64,000 bases of DNA from assembly GCF_020097155.1 (NCBI RefSeq), contig NZ_CP083691.1, positions 1,550,001-1,614,000 on the forward strand, written 5' to 3'. This DNA is from Micrococcus porci. Its GTDB lineage: Bacteria > Actinomycetota > Actinomycetes > Actinomycetales > Micrococcaceae. Made by a program: the position numbers and the translations under genes. Positions 37,542 to 45,650 of this stretch are shown piece after piece. Every line of letters starts with the position of its first letter. The first letter of the stretch is position 1. The notes under the pieces were generated by a model. The model had not been told where the DNA came from, ran no database searches, and saw only the letters and a program-made list of their open reading frames with translations.

Positions 37542-38243
37542 GTGTCCGCCCGCTACGACCTCACCCCGTTCGAGACCTGGGAGGCGGTCGCCCTGGACGG
37601 GGTGCACGCCGGATTCCTGCACCGCCGCCTCGCCGACGGGATCCTGACCACGCGCATGGCGTTCCAGCCCACCGGAGCCCAGCGCCGGGAGCGCGCCGAC
37701 CTGCCGCAGCGCTACCTCGCACAGGCCCGCGTGAGGTTCTCCGCGGACGGATCCACCTGGGAGGTCTGCGACTTCGAGGACTCCCTCACCACGCAGAACG
37801 TGCGGATCGCGCGGGAGCGGGCCGGGCTGGGCGCGGAGGTCGTGCCGTCCTGGGCCGAGCACCTGCTGATCACCGCACAGCGCACCCCCGAGCACGACGG
37901 CGCCCCCTACCTCCGCCTCGAGGAGTCCTCCCCGCTGCAGGGTCCGGTCCGCATGCCCCCGGCGGTGCTGCGCATCGGCGCCCGCGAGGCTGTGCCGGCG
38001 GCGGGGCCCGCCGGCTCGGAGGCGGGGCAGGCGCGGCCCGAGGGGCTGCGGGTGGAGGTGGTCTCCGAGGGGCACGTCCTCGCGGTGCACTGGCTGGGCG
38101 AGCCCGCCACGGAGGGGCGCCGCCCGCTGGTCGCCTCCGACTGGGGCGGCGGGACGGTCTCGGTGCCGGTCGCCACGGCGGCGGAGGCCCTGGAGGGGCT
38201 GCCGGCGGACCTGCACACCTTCGCCCAGCTGCCCACGGACTGA
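37542..38243 (+). CDS. Unknown conserved-looking protein
   Basis: A 233-residue soluble protein (SARYDLTPFETWEAVALDGV...). Not recognised. It has regular beta-strand patterns and no signal peptide, membrane segment or Cys cluster; the segment near residues 148-165 is Ala/Gly-rich and looks like a linker between two halves. The final ~60 residues (VASDWGGGTVSVPVATAAEAL) may be a second domain. GTG at 37542 has AAGGAG upstream. Codon use matches its neighbours. It is monocistronic and ends at a strong bidirectional hairpin. Confidence 0.75.
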   Translation: MSARYDLTPFETWEAVALDGVHAGFLHRRLADGILTTRMAFQPTGAQRRERADLPQRYLAQARVRFSADGSTWEVCDFEDSLTTQNVRIARERAGLGAEVVPSWAEHLLITAQRTPEHDGAPYLRLEESSPLQGPVRMPPAVLRIGAREAVPAAGPAGSEAGQARPEGLRVEVVSEGHVLAVHWLGEPATEGRRPLVASDWGGGTVSVPVATAAEALEGLPADLHTFAQLPTD

Positions 38244-38254
38244 CCCCGGCCGGG

Positions 38255-38300
38255 CACGACGCCGGCCCCCGCAGAGCGCTCCGCGGGGGCCGGCGTCGTG
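38255..38300. terminator. 18-bp perfect bidirectional terminator
   Basis: Stem 38255-38272 / 38283-38300 with a 10-nt loop AGAGCGCTCC, between convergent genes ending at 38243 and 38341. Confidence 0.8.
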
Positions 38301-38340
38301 TGGGGCGCCCGTCCGGGACGGGCGGTCCCGGGCGGGGAGG

Positions 38341-40485
38341 TCAGGCCTGGTGGAAGCGGGCGCCGCGCACGCGCTCGGAGGCCCCGCAGTCGTCCAGGTA
38401 CGGGGTGATGCCGCCCAGGTGCAGGGGCCAGCCGGCGCCGAGGATCATGCACAGGTCCACGTCGTCGGGGGCGGCGACGACGCCCTCGTCCAGGAGCAGG
38501 CCGATCTCCTCGGCCAGTGCGTCCTCCACGCGGACGCGCAGCTCGTCGGCGGTCTGCGGGGTGTCGCCCTGCTCGATCAGCGCGGCGGTGTCGGCGGGGA
38601 TGGTCTCGCCGGTGGCGCCGCCGGCCTCCTCGGGGGACTTGACGTCCTTGGCCCAGATCGCGGTCTTCTTCGCCTCGATCAGGCGCTGGAGGTTCTCGGA
38701 GACCGGGAACCGCTCGGCCCCGAACGCGGCCTGCAGCGACTCGGAGACATGCTGCGCGACAGGCAGGCCGACCATGGCCGCCAGGGTGAACGGGGTCATC
38801 GGGAACGCGAGCGGGTCCAGGGCGTGGTCCGCGGTGTGCGCGTCGGTGCCCTGGTCGAAGGAGTTCTGGATCTCGCCCATCATGCGCAGCAGGACGCGGT
38901 TGACCACGAACGCGGCGGCGTCGTTGACCAGGACGGCGGTCTTGCGCAGACGGCGGGCCAGCTCGAACGCGGTGGCCACCGCGGCGTCCGTCGTCTCTGC
39001 CACGCGCACGATCTCCACGAGCGGCATCTGGGCCACGGGGTTGAAGAAGTGGAAGCCGACCAGGCGCTCGGGGTGCTCCAGGACCTCCGCCATGCCGGCC
39101 ACGGACAGGGACGACGTGTTGGTGGCGAGGATCGCGGTGGGGGAGACGACCTGCTCGAGCTGGCGGAACACGGTCCGCTTGACCTCGAGCTCCTCGAACA
39201 CGGCCTCGATCACGAACTCGGCCTCGGCGTGCGCGGAGACGTCCGTGGCGCCGGTGATCAGGCCCGCGACGGCCTCGGCGTCCTCGGCCTTCATGCGGCC
39301 CTTGGTCACGGAGCGCTCCAGCTGGGAGCGGACGTAGGCCAGGCCGCGGTCCACGCGCTCCTGGTCCAGGTCCGTCATGACGACGGGCACGCGGAGGGCG
39401 GTGGCGAACAGCAGGGCGAGCTGGCCGGCCATCAGGCCGGCCCCGACCACGCCGACGCGGTGCACGGTGTGCGCCTGCTCGACGCCGGGGTCCCCGGCAG
39501 GTCGCTTGGCGCGGCCCTGGACGAGCCCCAGGAACGCGTACACGGTGCGGCGGAACTCGGCGGAGCCGATCAGGTCGGCGAGGGCGTCGGCCTCCGCCTC
39601 GGCGGACTCGGCGCGGGTGCGCGTGCGGGCGCCGGCGAAGAGCTCCTCGAGGTGGCGGCGGGCCGGCAGGTCACGGCCGGGGCGGGCGGACTGCGCGGCG
39701 CCGAAGGCCTGCAGGGCGCGGTCCCAGGCGGCGTCGGAGACGTCCGCGGTGCGCTGCACGGTCCGGCCGGCGACGGCGTCCGCGGCCGCGGTGAGCCCGG
39801 CGGCCAGGAGGTCGCCCTCGGCGAGGGAGTCCATCAGGCCCAGGCGCACAGCGTCGGCGGCGCCGATCATGCGCCCGTTGTCGAGGGGATTGGTGAGCAG
39901 CAGGGCGACGGCGGCCTCGGGGCCGACCAGGTGGGGCGCGCGCCAGACGCCGGACCAGCCGGGGATCAGGCCCAGGCGGACCTCCGGGAGGCCGAGGGCC
40001 TTCACCTCGGGGGCGATCACGCGGCGGTCGCAGGCCAGGGCCAGCTCGAGCCCGCCGCCGAGGGCGGTGCCGTTGACGAGGGCGACGGTGGGGACGGGGA
40101 ACGCGTCGATGCGGTCGTAGACGGCGTGGCCCAGGCGGCCCAGCGCTCGGCCCGTCTCGGCGTCGGCCGGCAGGGAGGCCACCAGGGCCAGGTCCGCCCC
40201 GGCCGCGAACACGCCCTCGACCCCCGTGATGCCGAGGGCCTGGATCTCGCCGGCGGAGGCGCGAGCGGCCTGCTCGTCCACCGCGCGGGCCAGCTCCAGC
40301 AGCGACGCCGAGCCCAGCGTGGCGGGGCGGCGTGGGCCCTGGCCGTTGTCCAGTGTGATGAGGGCGAGGGTGCCGGCGCCGTCAGGCAGCGCGTGGTCGG
40401 TGGCTGTCGCGCGCGTGAGGATCTCATCCGGGGCGATGGTGCTCAGGTGCTCGAACTGGTCGAGGGGGGCCGGGGTGTGGCTCAT
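38341..40485 (-). CDS. FadB/FadJ-like multifunctional beta-oxidation enzyme (enoyl-CoA hydratase / 3-hydroxyacyl-CoA dehydrogenase)
   Basis: A 714-residue protein. The N-terminal ~300 residues are a crotonase domain (FAAGADLALV, NGTALGGGLELALACD oxyanion hole, GLPEVRLGLIPGWSG with a catalytic Glu). From ~345 an NAD-binding 3-hydroxyacyl-CoA dehydrogenase begins (VGVVGAGLMAGQLA), with the catalytic His in GFHFFNPVAQMPLVEIV and C-terminal dehydrogenase domains. It hydrates enoyl-CoA and oxidises the 3-hydroxy product. The expected thiolase partner FadA is not adjacent. ATG at 40485 has GAGGAG upstream. Confidence 0.92.
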   Translation of the reverse strand: MSHTPAPLDQFEHLSTIAPDEILTRATATDHALPDGAGTLALITLDNGQGPRRPATLGSASLLELARAVDEQAARASAGEIQALGITGVEGVFAAGADLALVASLPADAETGRALGRLGHAVYDRIDAFPVPTVALVNGTALGGGLELALACDRRVIAPEVKALGLPEVRLGLIPGWSGVWRAPHLVGPEAAVALLLTNPLDNGRMIGAADAVRLGLMDSLAEGDLLAAGLTAAADAVAGRTVQRTADVSDAAWDRALQAFGAAQSARPGRDLPARRHLEELFAGARTRTRAESAEAEADALADLIGSAEFRRTVYAFLGLVQGRAKRPAGDPGVEQAHTVHRVGVVGAGLMAGQLALLFATALRVPVVMTDLDQERVDRGLAYVRSQLERSVTKGRMKAEDAEAVAGLITGATDVSAHAEAEFVIEAVFEELEVKRTVFRQLEQVVSPTAILATNTSSLSVAGMAEVLEHPERLVGFHFFNPVAQMPLVEIVRVAETTDAAVATAFELARRLRKTAVLVNDAAAFVVNRVLLRMMGEIQNSFDQGTDAHTADHALDPLAFPMTPFTLAAMVGLPVAQHVSESLQAAFGAERFPVSENLQRLIEAKKTAIWAKDVKSPEEAGGATGETIPADTAALIEQGDTPQTADELRVRVEDALAEEIGLLLDEGVVAAPDDVDLCMILGAGWPLHLGGITPYLDDCGASERVRGARFHQA

Positions 40486-40595
40486 GGTGCTCCTCTGTCG
40501 GAGGCGGGTGGTCTGTGATGCTGCTCTCACCATACCGGCGACCGCGCGTACCCGCTACCGGCCGTCCCGGCTTCCGTTCCGTGCCCCGCCGCGGG

Positions 40596-41885
40596 TCAGC
40601 GGTCTCGGGCGGGGTCCGGGTCCAGCAGGGCGACGGTGATGATCGCAGAGGTCTGCTCCACCTGCCAGGGCCGGGCACCGCGCTCGGCGAGGGCGGCGGC
40701 CACGGTCTCGGGCGTGATGGTCTCGGGCGGCGTCCAGCAGACCCGGCGCAGGGTGTCCGGGGTGAGCAGGTTCTCCGGGGGCATGCCCAGGGCCTCCGCG
40801 GCGCGCGCGATCCGGGGCTTGGCGGTGGTCAGCCGGCGGTCCGCGAGGGGGTCGCGGTCCCGCCACGCGCGGGGCGGCGGCGGGGCGTCGGAGCCCGGGC
40901 CGTGCCTGGGCGGGGCCTGCCCGGCGGCGGCGTCCTCGATCCCCGCCCGGATGGCGGTGATCCAGCGCGGTGCCTCGCGGGCGGCGGAGCGGCCGTGGAA
41001 GCCGCGGGTGGCGCGCAGCTCGGGCACCGTCCGCGGGAGGGTGGAGGCGGCGGCCACCAACGCCGAGTCGGGCAGGAGCCGGCCCGGGGCCAGGTCCCGG
41101 TGCTGGGCGAGGTCCTCGCGCGCCTGCCAGAGACGGCGCAGCACGGCCAGCTGGACGGGGCGCTTCAGGGCCGCCATCCCTGACGTGCGGCGCCACGGGT
41201 CCTGTCGCGGCGCCGCGGGCGGGGTGGTGCGCACGTGTTCGAACTCCTGCTCGGCCCAGGCGAGCTTGCCCTGCTCCTCGAGGAGCACGGCCAGGGCGTC
41301 GCGCAGCTCCACGAGCAGCTCGACGTCGAGGGCCGCGTAGTTCAGCCAGTCGACGGGCAGCGGACGGGTGGACCAGTCCGCCATCGAGTGCTCCTTGGCC
41401 AAGGTCAGGCCGAGCTGGGACTCCAGCACGGCGGCCAGCCCGACGCGCGGCAGTCCCGCCAGGCGCGCGGCGAGCTCCGTGTCGAACAGCAGGTCGGGGC
41501 GCATGCCGCAGTCGGCCAGGCACGGCAGGTCCTGGCTGGCCGCGTGGAGCACCCACTCCACGCCGCGCAGGGCTTCGTCCAGCGGGGCCAGGTCCTCGAA
41601 CGCCTCGGGATCCACCAGCCAGATGCCCGCGCCCGCACGCTTGAGCTGCACCAGGAAAGCCCGCTGGCCGTACCGGATGCCGGAGGCGCGCTCGGCGTCG
41701 ACCGCCACCGGGCCGGTGCCGGCGGCGAGCGCGGCGGCGCAGGCGGCGAGGCCTGCCGGGGTGTCCGTGACCACGGGCACCCCGCCGGCCGGCTCGGCGA
41801 CGAGCGTGGGCGCCGCCTGTTCCCCGCCGGGACGGTCCGAGGGGTCCGGGGAGGTCGCGACGGCGGGGGAGGTGGGGGAGGTCAT
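40596..41885 (-). CDS. rnd: Ribonuclease D / HRDC domain 3'-5' exonuclease
   Basis: A 429-residue protein. The DEDD exonuclease motifs are present: VAVDAERASG (Exo I), HAASQDLPCLAD (Exo II) and NYAALDVELLVELR (Exo III with Tyr and Asp). An HRDC domain spans about 225-310 (GMAALKRPVQLAVLRRLWQA...), then a C-terminal helical extension. It trims 3' ends of stable RNAs. ATG at 41885 has AGGAAGC upstream. It follows DUF3000 by 39 nt on the same strand, the common actinobacterial order. Confidence 0.9.
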   Translation of the reverse strand: MTSPTSPAVATSPDPSDRPGGEQAAPTLVAEPAGGVPVVTDTPAGLAACAAALAAGTGPVAVDAERASGIRYGQRAFLVQLKRAGAGIWLVDPEAFEDLAPLDEALRGVEWVLHAASQDLPCLADCGMRPDLLFDTELAARLAGLPRVGLAAVLESQLGLTLAKEHSMADWSTRPLPVDWLNYAALDVELLVELRDALAVLLEEQGKLAWAEQEFEHVRTTPPAAPRQDPWRRTSGMAALKRPVQLAVLRRLWQAREDLAQHRDLAPGRLLPDSALVAAASTLPRTVPELRATRGFHGRSAAREAPRWITAIRAGIEDAAAGQAPPRHGPGSDAPPPPRAWRDRDPLADRRLTTAKPRIARAAEALGMPPENLLTPDTLRRVCWTPPETITPETVAAALAERGARPWQVEQTSAIITVALLDPDPARDR

Positions 41886-41924
41886 GTGCTTCCTGGGTCG
41901 GGGCGGGGTGTCGGGGTCGGAGCG

Positions 41925-42533
41925 TCAGGGGCGGAGCGGGACGGCGGCGGGGACGTCGTCGTCGGCGAGCGGGGGCAGGCCGGCGAAGGCGCAGATCATG
42001 TCCGACCACGCCTCGAGGTGGGCGCCGAGGTCGCGGGGGCCGGGGGTCCACGAGGCGCGCAGCTCGATGTCCGTCCAGCCGGGCTCCAGTGCGAGCGTGC
42101 CGAAGTGCTCGGCGAGCTGCCGGGTGGCGGTGCCGCCGGCCTCCGTGTGCGCGGCGTGGCGCCGTTCGAGGGCCTCGGCGAGCCAGTCCCAGGCGACGGC
42201 ACCGGCCAGATGGTCGGTGGCGACGTCCGGCTCGAGGCTCGCCCGGATGTAGGTGACCACCCGGAAGTCGCCCCGCCACACGGGGGAGCCGGCCGGGTCG
42301 TGGAGGAGCACGAACCGCCCCGTCGCCAGGGGGTCGGCCTCCGCGCCGTGGGGGTCCAGGACGTCGGCGGCCAGGGTCACCGCGAACGGGGCGAGGCCGG
42401 GAGGGTCGGGGATCGGACGCAGGCGCACCTCAGGCCGGGGGTGGGCCGCGCGCAGGTCCGCGAGCGCGTCCGCGAACGCGCCGGAGGCGCCTCCGGCGGC
42501 GGGGGCCGGCGCCCGGGGTCCCGACTCGGTCAT
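41925..42533 (-). CDS. DUF3000 family protein
   Basis: A 202-residue soluble protein; segments such as RFVLLHDPAGSPVWRGDFRVVTYIRASLEPD, AWDWLAEALER and ASWTPGPRDLGAHLEAWSDMICAFAGLPPL match DUF3000, which precedes rnd in actinobacteria. Function unknown. The ATG at 42533 has no Shine-Dalgarno; TAGGCT ends 7 nt upstream on the minus strand, so a leaderless mRNA is likely. Confidence 0.85.
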   Translation of the reverse strand: MTESGPRAPAPAAGGASGAFADALADLRAAHPRPEVRLRPIPDPPGLAPFAVTLAADVLDPHGAEADPLATGRFVLLHDPAGSPVWRGDFRVVTYIRASLEPDVATDHLAGAVAWDWLAEALERRHAAHTEAGGTATRQLAEHFGTLALEPGWTDIELRASWTPGPRDLGAHLEAWSDMICAFAGLPPLADDDVPAAVPLRP

Positions 42534-42540
42534 GGCGTCC

Positions 42541-42546
42541 AGCCTA
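42541..42546 (-). promoter_or_regulatory. -10 element of the DUF3000-rnd unit
   Basis: TAGGCT on the minus strand, 7 nt before the DUF3000 ATG. Confidence 0.45.
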
Positions 42547-42561
42547 GGACCGGCCGGCCCC

Positions 42562-43695
42562 TCACCGGGGGCGACGCGCCCGGAGGGCGGCGGCGAGGGC
42601 ATCCACGAACGACTCGACGTCCGCGTCCGTCGTGTCCCAGGAGGTCATCCAGCGCACCTCGTGGGCGGCCGCGTCCCAGTCGTAGAACGGGTGGCGGAGG
42701 CGGACCTCGGCGGCGACATCCGGGTCCAGCCGGGCGAACACCGCGTTGGCCTCCGGGGCGCGGGCGAGCTCGACGTCGTCCAGCCCGGCGACCGCGTCGG
42801 CGAGCACGCGGGCCATGCGGTTGGCCTGTGCGGCCAGGGCGATGCCGAGGTCGTCCGTGAGCAGCGCCAGCAGCTGGGCCGCGAGGTAGCGGTGCTTGGA
42901 TGCCAGCTGCATGTCCTGCTTGCGCAGGTAGCCGAGGGCGGCGCGGGCCCGGTCCCGCGCGTCGGCGGCGTCCCCGCCCGGCACGTCGGCGGGCCCGACC
43001 ATCCGTGCCGCGACGACGGCCTCCGGATTCAGCACGATCACGGCCTCCGCCCCGAGGCCTCCGTTCTTCGTGCCGCCATAGGAGACGACGTCCACCCCGG
43101 CGTCGGTGGTGAACGCGCGCAGCGGCAGGTCGAGCGCTGCGGCGGCGTTGGACAGGCGCGCCCCGTCCATGTAGAGCGCGGCACCGGCGGCGTGCGCGGC
43201 GTCGGCCACCTCCCGCACCTGGGCGGCGGAGTACACCGTGCCGAGCTCCGTGGCCTGCGCGATCTCGACGACGGCGGGCTGGCTGGCGTGCACGAAGCCG
43301 TCCCGGCGCACGTGGGCCGCCGCGAGCTCTCCGGTGAGCCGACCGTCCGGGGTCGGCACGGGGACGAGCGGGGTCCGACCCAGGCGCTCGGGCGCGCCGC
43401 CCTCGTCGTGGATGAGGTGGGAGGAGGCGGCGGTGACCACGGAGCCCCACGGCGGGGTCAGCGCCTGGAGGGCGAGGACGTTCGCGGCCGTCCCGGTGAA
43501 CACGGGCACGGCGAACGCCCGCTCGCCGAACACCTCCCGCACCTTCTCCTGCAGGGCGGCGCTGGTGGGGTCCTCGCCGTAGGACACGGCGTGATCCGCG
43601 TCCGCGTCGGCCATCGCGGCCCACACGTCCGGGTGCACGCCCGCGTAGTTGTCCGAGGCGAACGCCCGCAGCCCCGCGGGGCGGGCTGCGCTCAC
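42562..43695 (-). CDS. Low-specificity threonine aldolase-type PLP enzyme
   Basis: A 377-residue fold-type I PLP enzyme of the beta-eliminating lyase/aldolase family. It begins with FASDNYAGVHPDV; GTAANVLALQAL binds PLP phosphate, MDGARL supplies Asp177, and K210 in SYGGTKNG is the Schiff-base Lys. These enzymes cleave L-threonine or L-allo-threonine to glycine and acetaldehyde. GTG at 43695 overlaps the msrB stop (GTGA), so it is co-translated with msrB. Confidence 0.9.
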   Translation of the reverse strand: MSAARPAGLRAFASDNYAGVHPDVWAAMADADADHAVSYGEDPTSAALQEKVREVFGERAFAVPVFTGTAANVLALQALTPPWGSVVTAASSHLIHDEGGAPERLGRTPLVPVPTPDGRLTGELAAAHVRRDGFVHASQPAVVEIAQATELGTVYSAAQVREVADAAHAAGAALYMDGARLSNAAAALDLPLRAFTTDAGVDVVSYGGTKNGGLGAEAVIVLNPEAVVAARMVGPADVPGGDAADARDRARAALGYLRKQDMQLASKHRYLAAQLLALLTDDLGIALAAQANRMARVLADAVAGLDDVELARAPEANAVFARLDPDVAAEVRLRHPFYDWDAAAHEVRWMTSWDTTDADVESFVDALAAALRARRPR

Positions 43696-44183
43696 GCCCG
43701 GTCCCCGGCGGGGTCCGCCTCCGTGCCGATCGCCGCGACGTCCGCGGGGGTGAGGCGCAGCGAGATCGAGTTGATGCAGTACCGCAGGTCCGTGGGGGTG
43801 TCGTACCCCTCGCCGGCGAACACGTGGCCCATGTGGGACCCGCACGCCGCGCAGCGCACCTCGATGCGCTCCATGCCGAGCGTGGCGTCCTTGACGTAGA
43901 CCACCCGGTCCTCGGCCAGCGGGGCGAAGAAGGAGGGCCAGCCGCAGTGCGAGTCGAACTTCTCCTCCGAGCGGAACAGCTCGACGCCGCACGCGCGGCA
44001 CGCGTAGACGCCCTGCACGCGGGAGTCCCAGTACTCGCCGGTGTAGGGGCGCTCCGTGCCGGCCCGGCGCAGCACGTGGAACTCCTCCGGGGTCAGGCGG
44101 CGCGCCCACTCCTCGTCGGTGAGGGCGGCGGGGCGGGCGGCGTCGTCGGCGCCGGAAGGAACGGTGGCGTGGTTCTGGCTCAT
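43692..44183 (-). CDS. msrB: Peptide-methionine (R)-S-oxide reductase
   Basis: A 163-residue MsrB. Zinc ligands are C62-x2-C65 and C111-x2-C114; the catalytic Cys is C136 in RYCINSISL; HCGWPSFFAP and SHMGHVF are the standard motifs. It reduces methionine-R-sulfoxide in proteins. ATG at 44183 is chosen at the MSQNH start because the longer frame to 44264 runs into the divergent hydrolase gene. It leads the msrB-threonine aldolase pair. Confidence 0.95.
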   Translation of the reverse strand: MSQNHATVPSGADDAARPAALTDEEWARRLTPEEFHVLRRAGTERPYTGEYWDSRVQGVYACRACGVELFRSEEKFDSHCGWPSFFAPLAEDRVVYVKDATLGMERIEVRCAACGSHMGHVFAGEGYDTPTDLRYCINSISLRLTPADVAAIGTEADPAGDRA

Positions 44184-44231
44184 GCCCGTGCCAACCCGGG
44201 GCGCCCGCGGGATGTTCCCGGCCGGGTGGTC

Positions 44232-44237
44232 CACAAT
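44232..44237 (+). promoter_or_regulatory. -10 element of the alpha/beta hydrolase gene
   Basis: CACAAT ending 6 nt before the ATG at 44244; leaderless spacing. Confidence 0.4.
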
Positions 44238-44243
44238 GGCCCC

Positions 44244-45650
44244 ATGGCCTGCCCCCGACGTCACAGCCCGCGCCTCCGGGCCCGCCCGGACCTCCGCGAC
44301 GCGCTCCTCGGCTCACTCCGCGGCTCGGCCGCCGTGGCCCGCCCCGCGGCCCGGCTGGCCCCCGCCGCCGCGTCCGTCGCGGCGTCCGCGGCCTTCGTCC
44401 TGGCCGGCGCCTCCGCGGGGCTGGCCGGCGTGTTCGCCCGCACCGTGGTCACCCCGGTACGCTCGCGGCCCGAGCACACGGCCGTCCTCGCGGTCCTGGA
44501 CACCGGGGACGGGATGGACGTCATCCTCCCGGCCGACGAGCACACCACCGTGCCCGGCACGTACTCGCTGACGTTCCACGGCGGGGAGGGGTGTGCCCGC
44601 ATCGGCGCGATCCGCTCCTACGACCCCCGCGACGGGACCGTGCAGCGGGTCGTGGAGGAGGTCTACTCCGGGGACCTGCGCTCGGCCGTCCGGGGCCGGT
44701 TCACCGCGTTCATCTGGCCCGGTCCCGCCGAGGCCGGCCTCGAGGCCGCGGACGTGGAGGTCCCCGTCCCCGGCGGCGCCGCCCCCGCCTGGCGCATCGA
44801 CCCCCCGCCGGCCGAGGACGGCGAGGAGCGGGCCGGCGAGGGGATGTGGGCCGTGATGGTGCACGGCCGCGGCGCCGTCCGCAACGAGGGCCTGCGCGCC
44901 GTGCCCACCGCCGCCCGCCTCGGCATGACCTCGCTGCTGGTGTCCTACCGCAACGACGGCGACGCCCCCGACGCCGAGGACGCCCGCTACGGGCTGGGCA
45001 CCACCGAGTGGGAGGACGTGGAGGCCGCCGTCCGCTACGCCCTCGACCACGGCGCCCGCGACGTCGTCCTGTTCGGCTGGTCCATGGGCGGCGCCGTCGT
45101 CCTGCAGACCGCCGACCGGTCCGACCTCACCTCCCGCGTGCGGGGGATCGTGCTCACGGGGCCGGTCGTCGACTGGATGGACGTGCTCCGCCATCAGGCC
45201 CGCCTCAACCGCATCCCCGAGGGGATCGGCCTGCTCGGCCAGTGGCTGCTCTCCAACCGGGCCGGCCGCCTCGTCACCGGGCTCGCCGCCCCGGTGGACC
45301 TCAAGGCCCTGGACTGGGTGACGCGTGCCGACCACGTCCGCGTGCCCACCCTGATCCTGCACTCCGAGGACGACGAGTACGTGCCGGTCGGCCCCTCGCA
45401 GGACCTGGCGGAGCGCAACCCCGCGCTCGTGCGGTTCGTGCGCTTCCACCAGGCCCGCCACACACGCGAGCAGAACGTGGACCCCGTGAAGTGGGACCGC
45501 AGCGTCCGCGGGTTCCTCCGGGCGGTGCTCACGGCGCCGCGGCCGGGCGCCGTGAGCCCGCCCGGGGCGCCTCAGGCGCCCTCCGGCAGCAGCCCCCGAC
45601 GCCGCAGCAGCGGCTCCAGCTCCGCGTCCCGTCCCCGGAACGCCCGGTAG
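44244..45650 (+). CDS. Membrane-anchored alpha/beta hydrolase (serine hydrolase)
   Basis: A 468-residue protein. A hydrophobic segment near residues 38-65 follows a basic N-terminus, so it is likely membrane-anchored with the catalytic part outside. The nucleophile elbow is FGWSMGG with S280; HSEDDEYVP supplies the acid and ARHTREQ the His near 406. It resembles the lysophospholipase/dipeptidyl-peptidase-like branch; substrate unknown. The last 26 codons, Ser/Arg-rich and without homology character, run antisense into the M3 peptidase gene. Confidence 0.85.
   Translation: MACPRRHSPRLRARPDLRDALLGSLRGSAAVARPAARLAPAAASVAASAAFVLAGASAGLAGVFARTVVTPVRSRPEHTAVLAVLDTGDGMDVILPADEHTTVPGTYSLTFHGGEGCARIGAIRSYDPRDGTVQRVVEEVYSGDLRSAVRGRFTAFIWPGPAEAGLEAADVEVPVPGGAAPAWRIDPPPAEDGEERAGEGMWAVMVHGRGAVRNEGLRAVPTAARLGMTSLLVSYRNDGDAPDAEDARYGLGTTEWEDVEAAVRYALDHGARDVVLFGWSMGGAVVLQTADRSDLTSRVRGIVLTGPVVDWMDVLRHQARLNRIPEGIGLLGQWLLSNRAGRLVTGLAAPVDLKALDWVTRADHVRVPTLILHSEDDEYVPVGPSQDLAERNPALVRFVRFHQARHTREQNVDPVKWDRSVRGFLRAVLTAPRPGAVSPPGAPQAPSGSSPRRRSSGSSSASRPRNAR
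45565..45581. terminator. Hairpin at the overlapping ends of the hydrolase and M3 peptidase genes
   Basis: GGGCGCC-TCA-GGCGCCC; the 3-nt loop is the M3 peptidase stop codon read in reverse. It lies inside the hydrolase reading frame. Confidence 0.35.
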
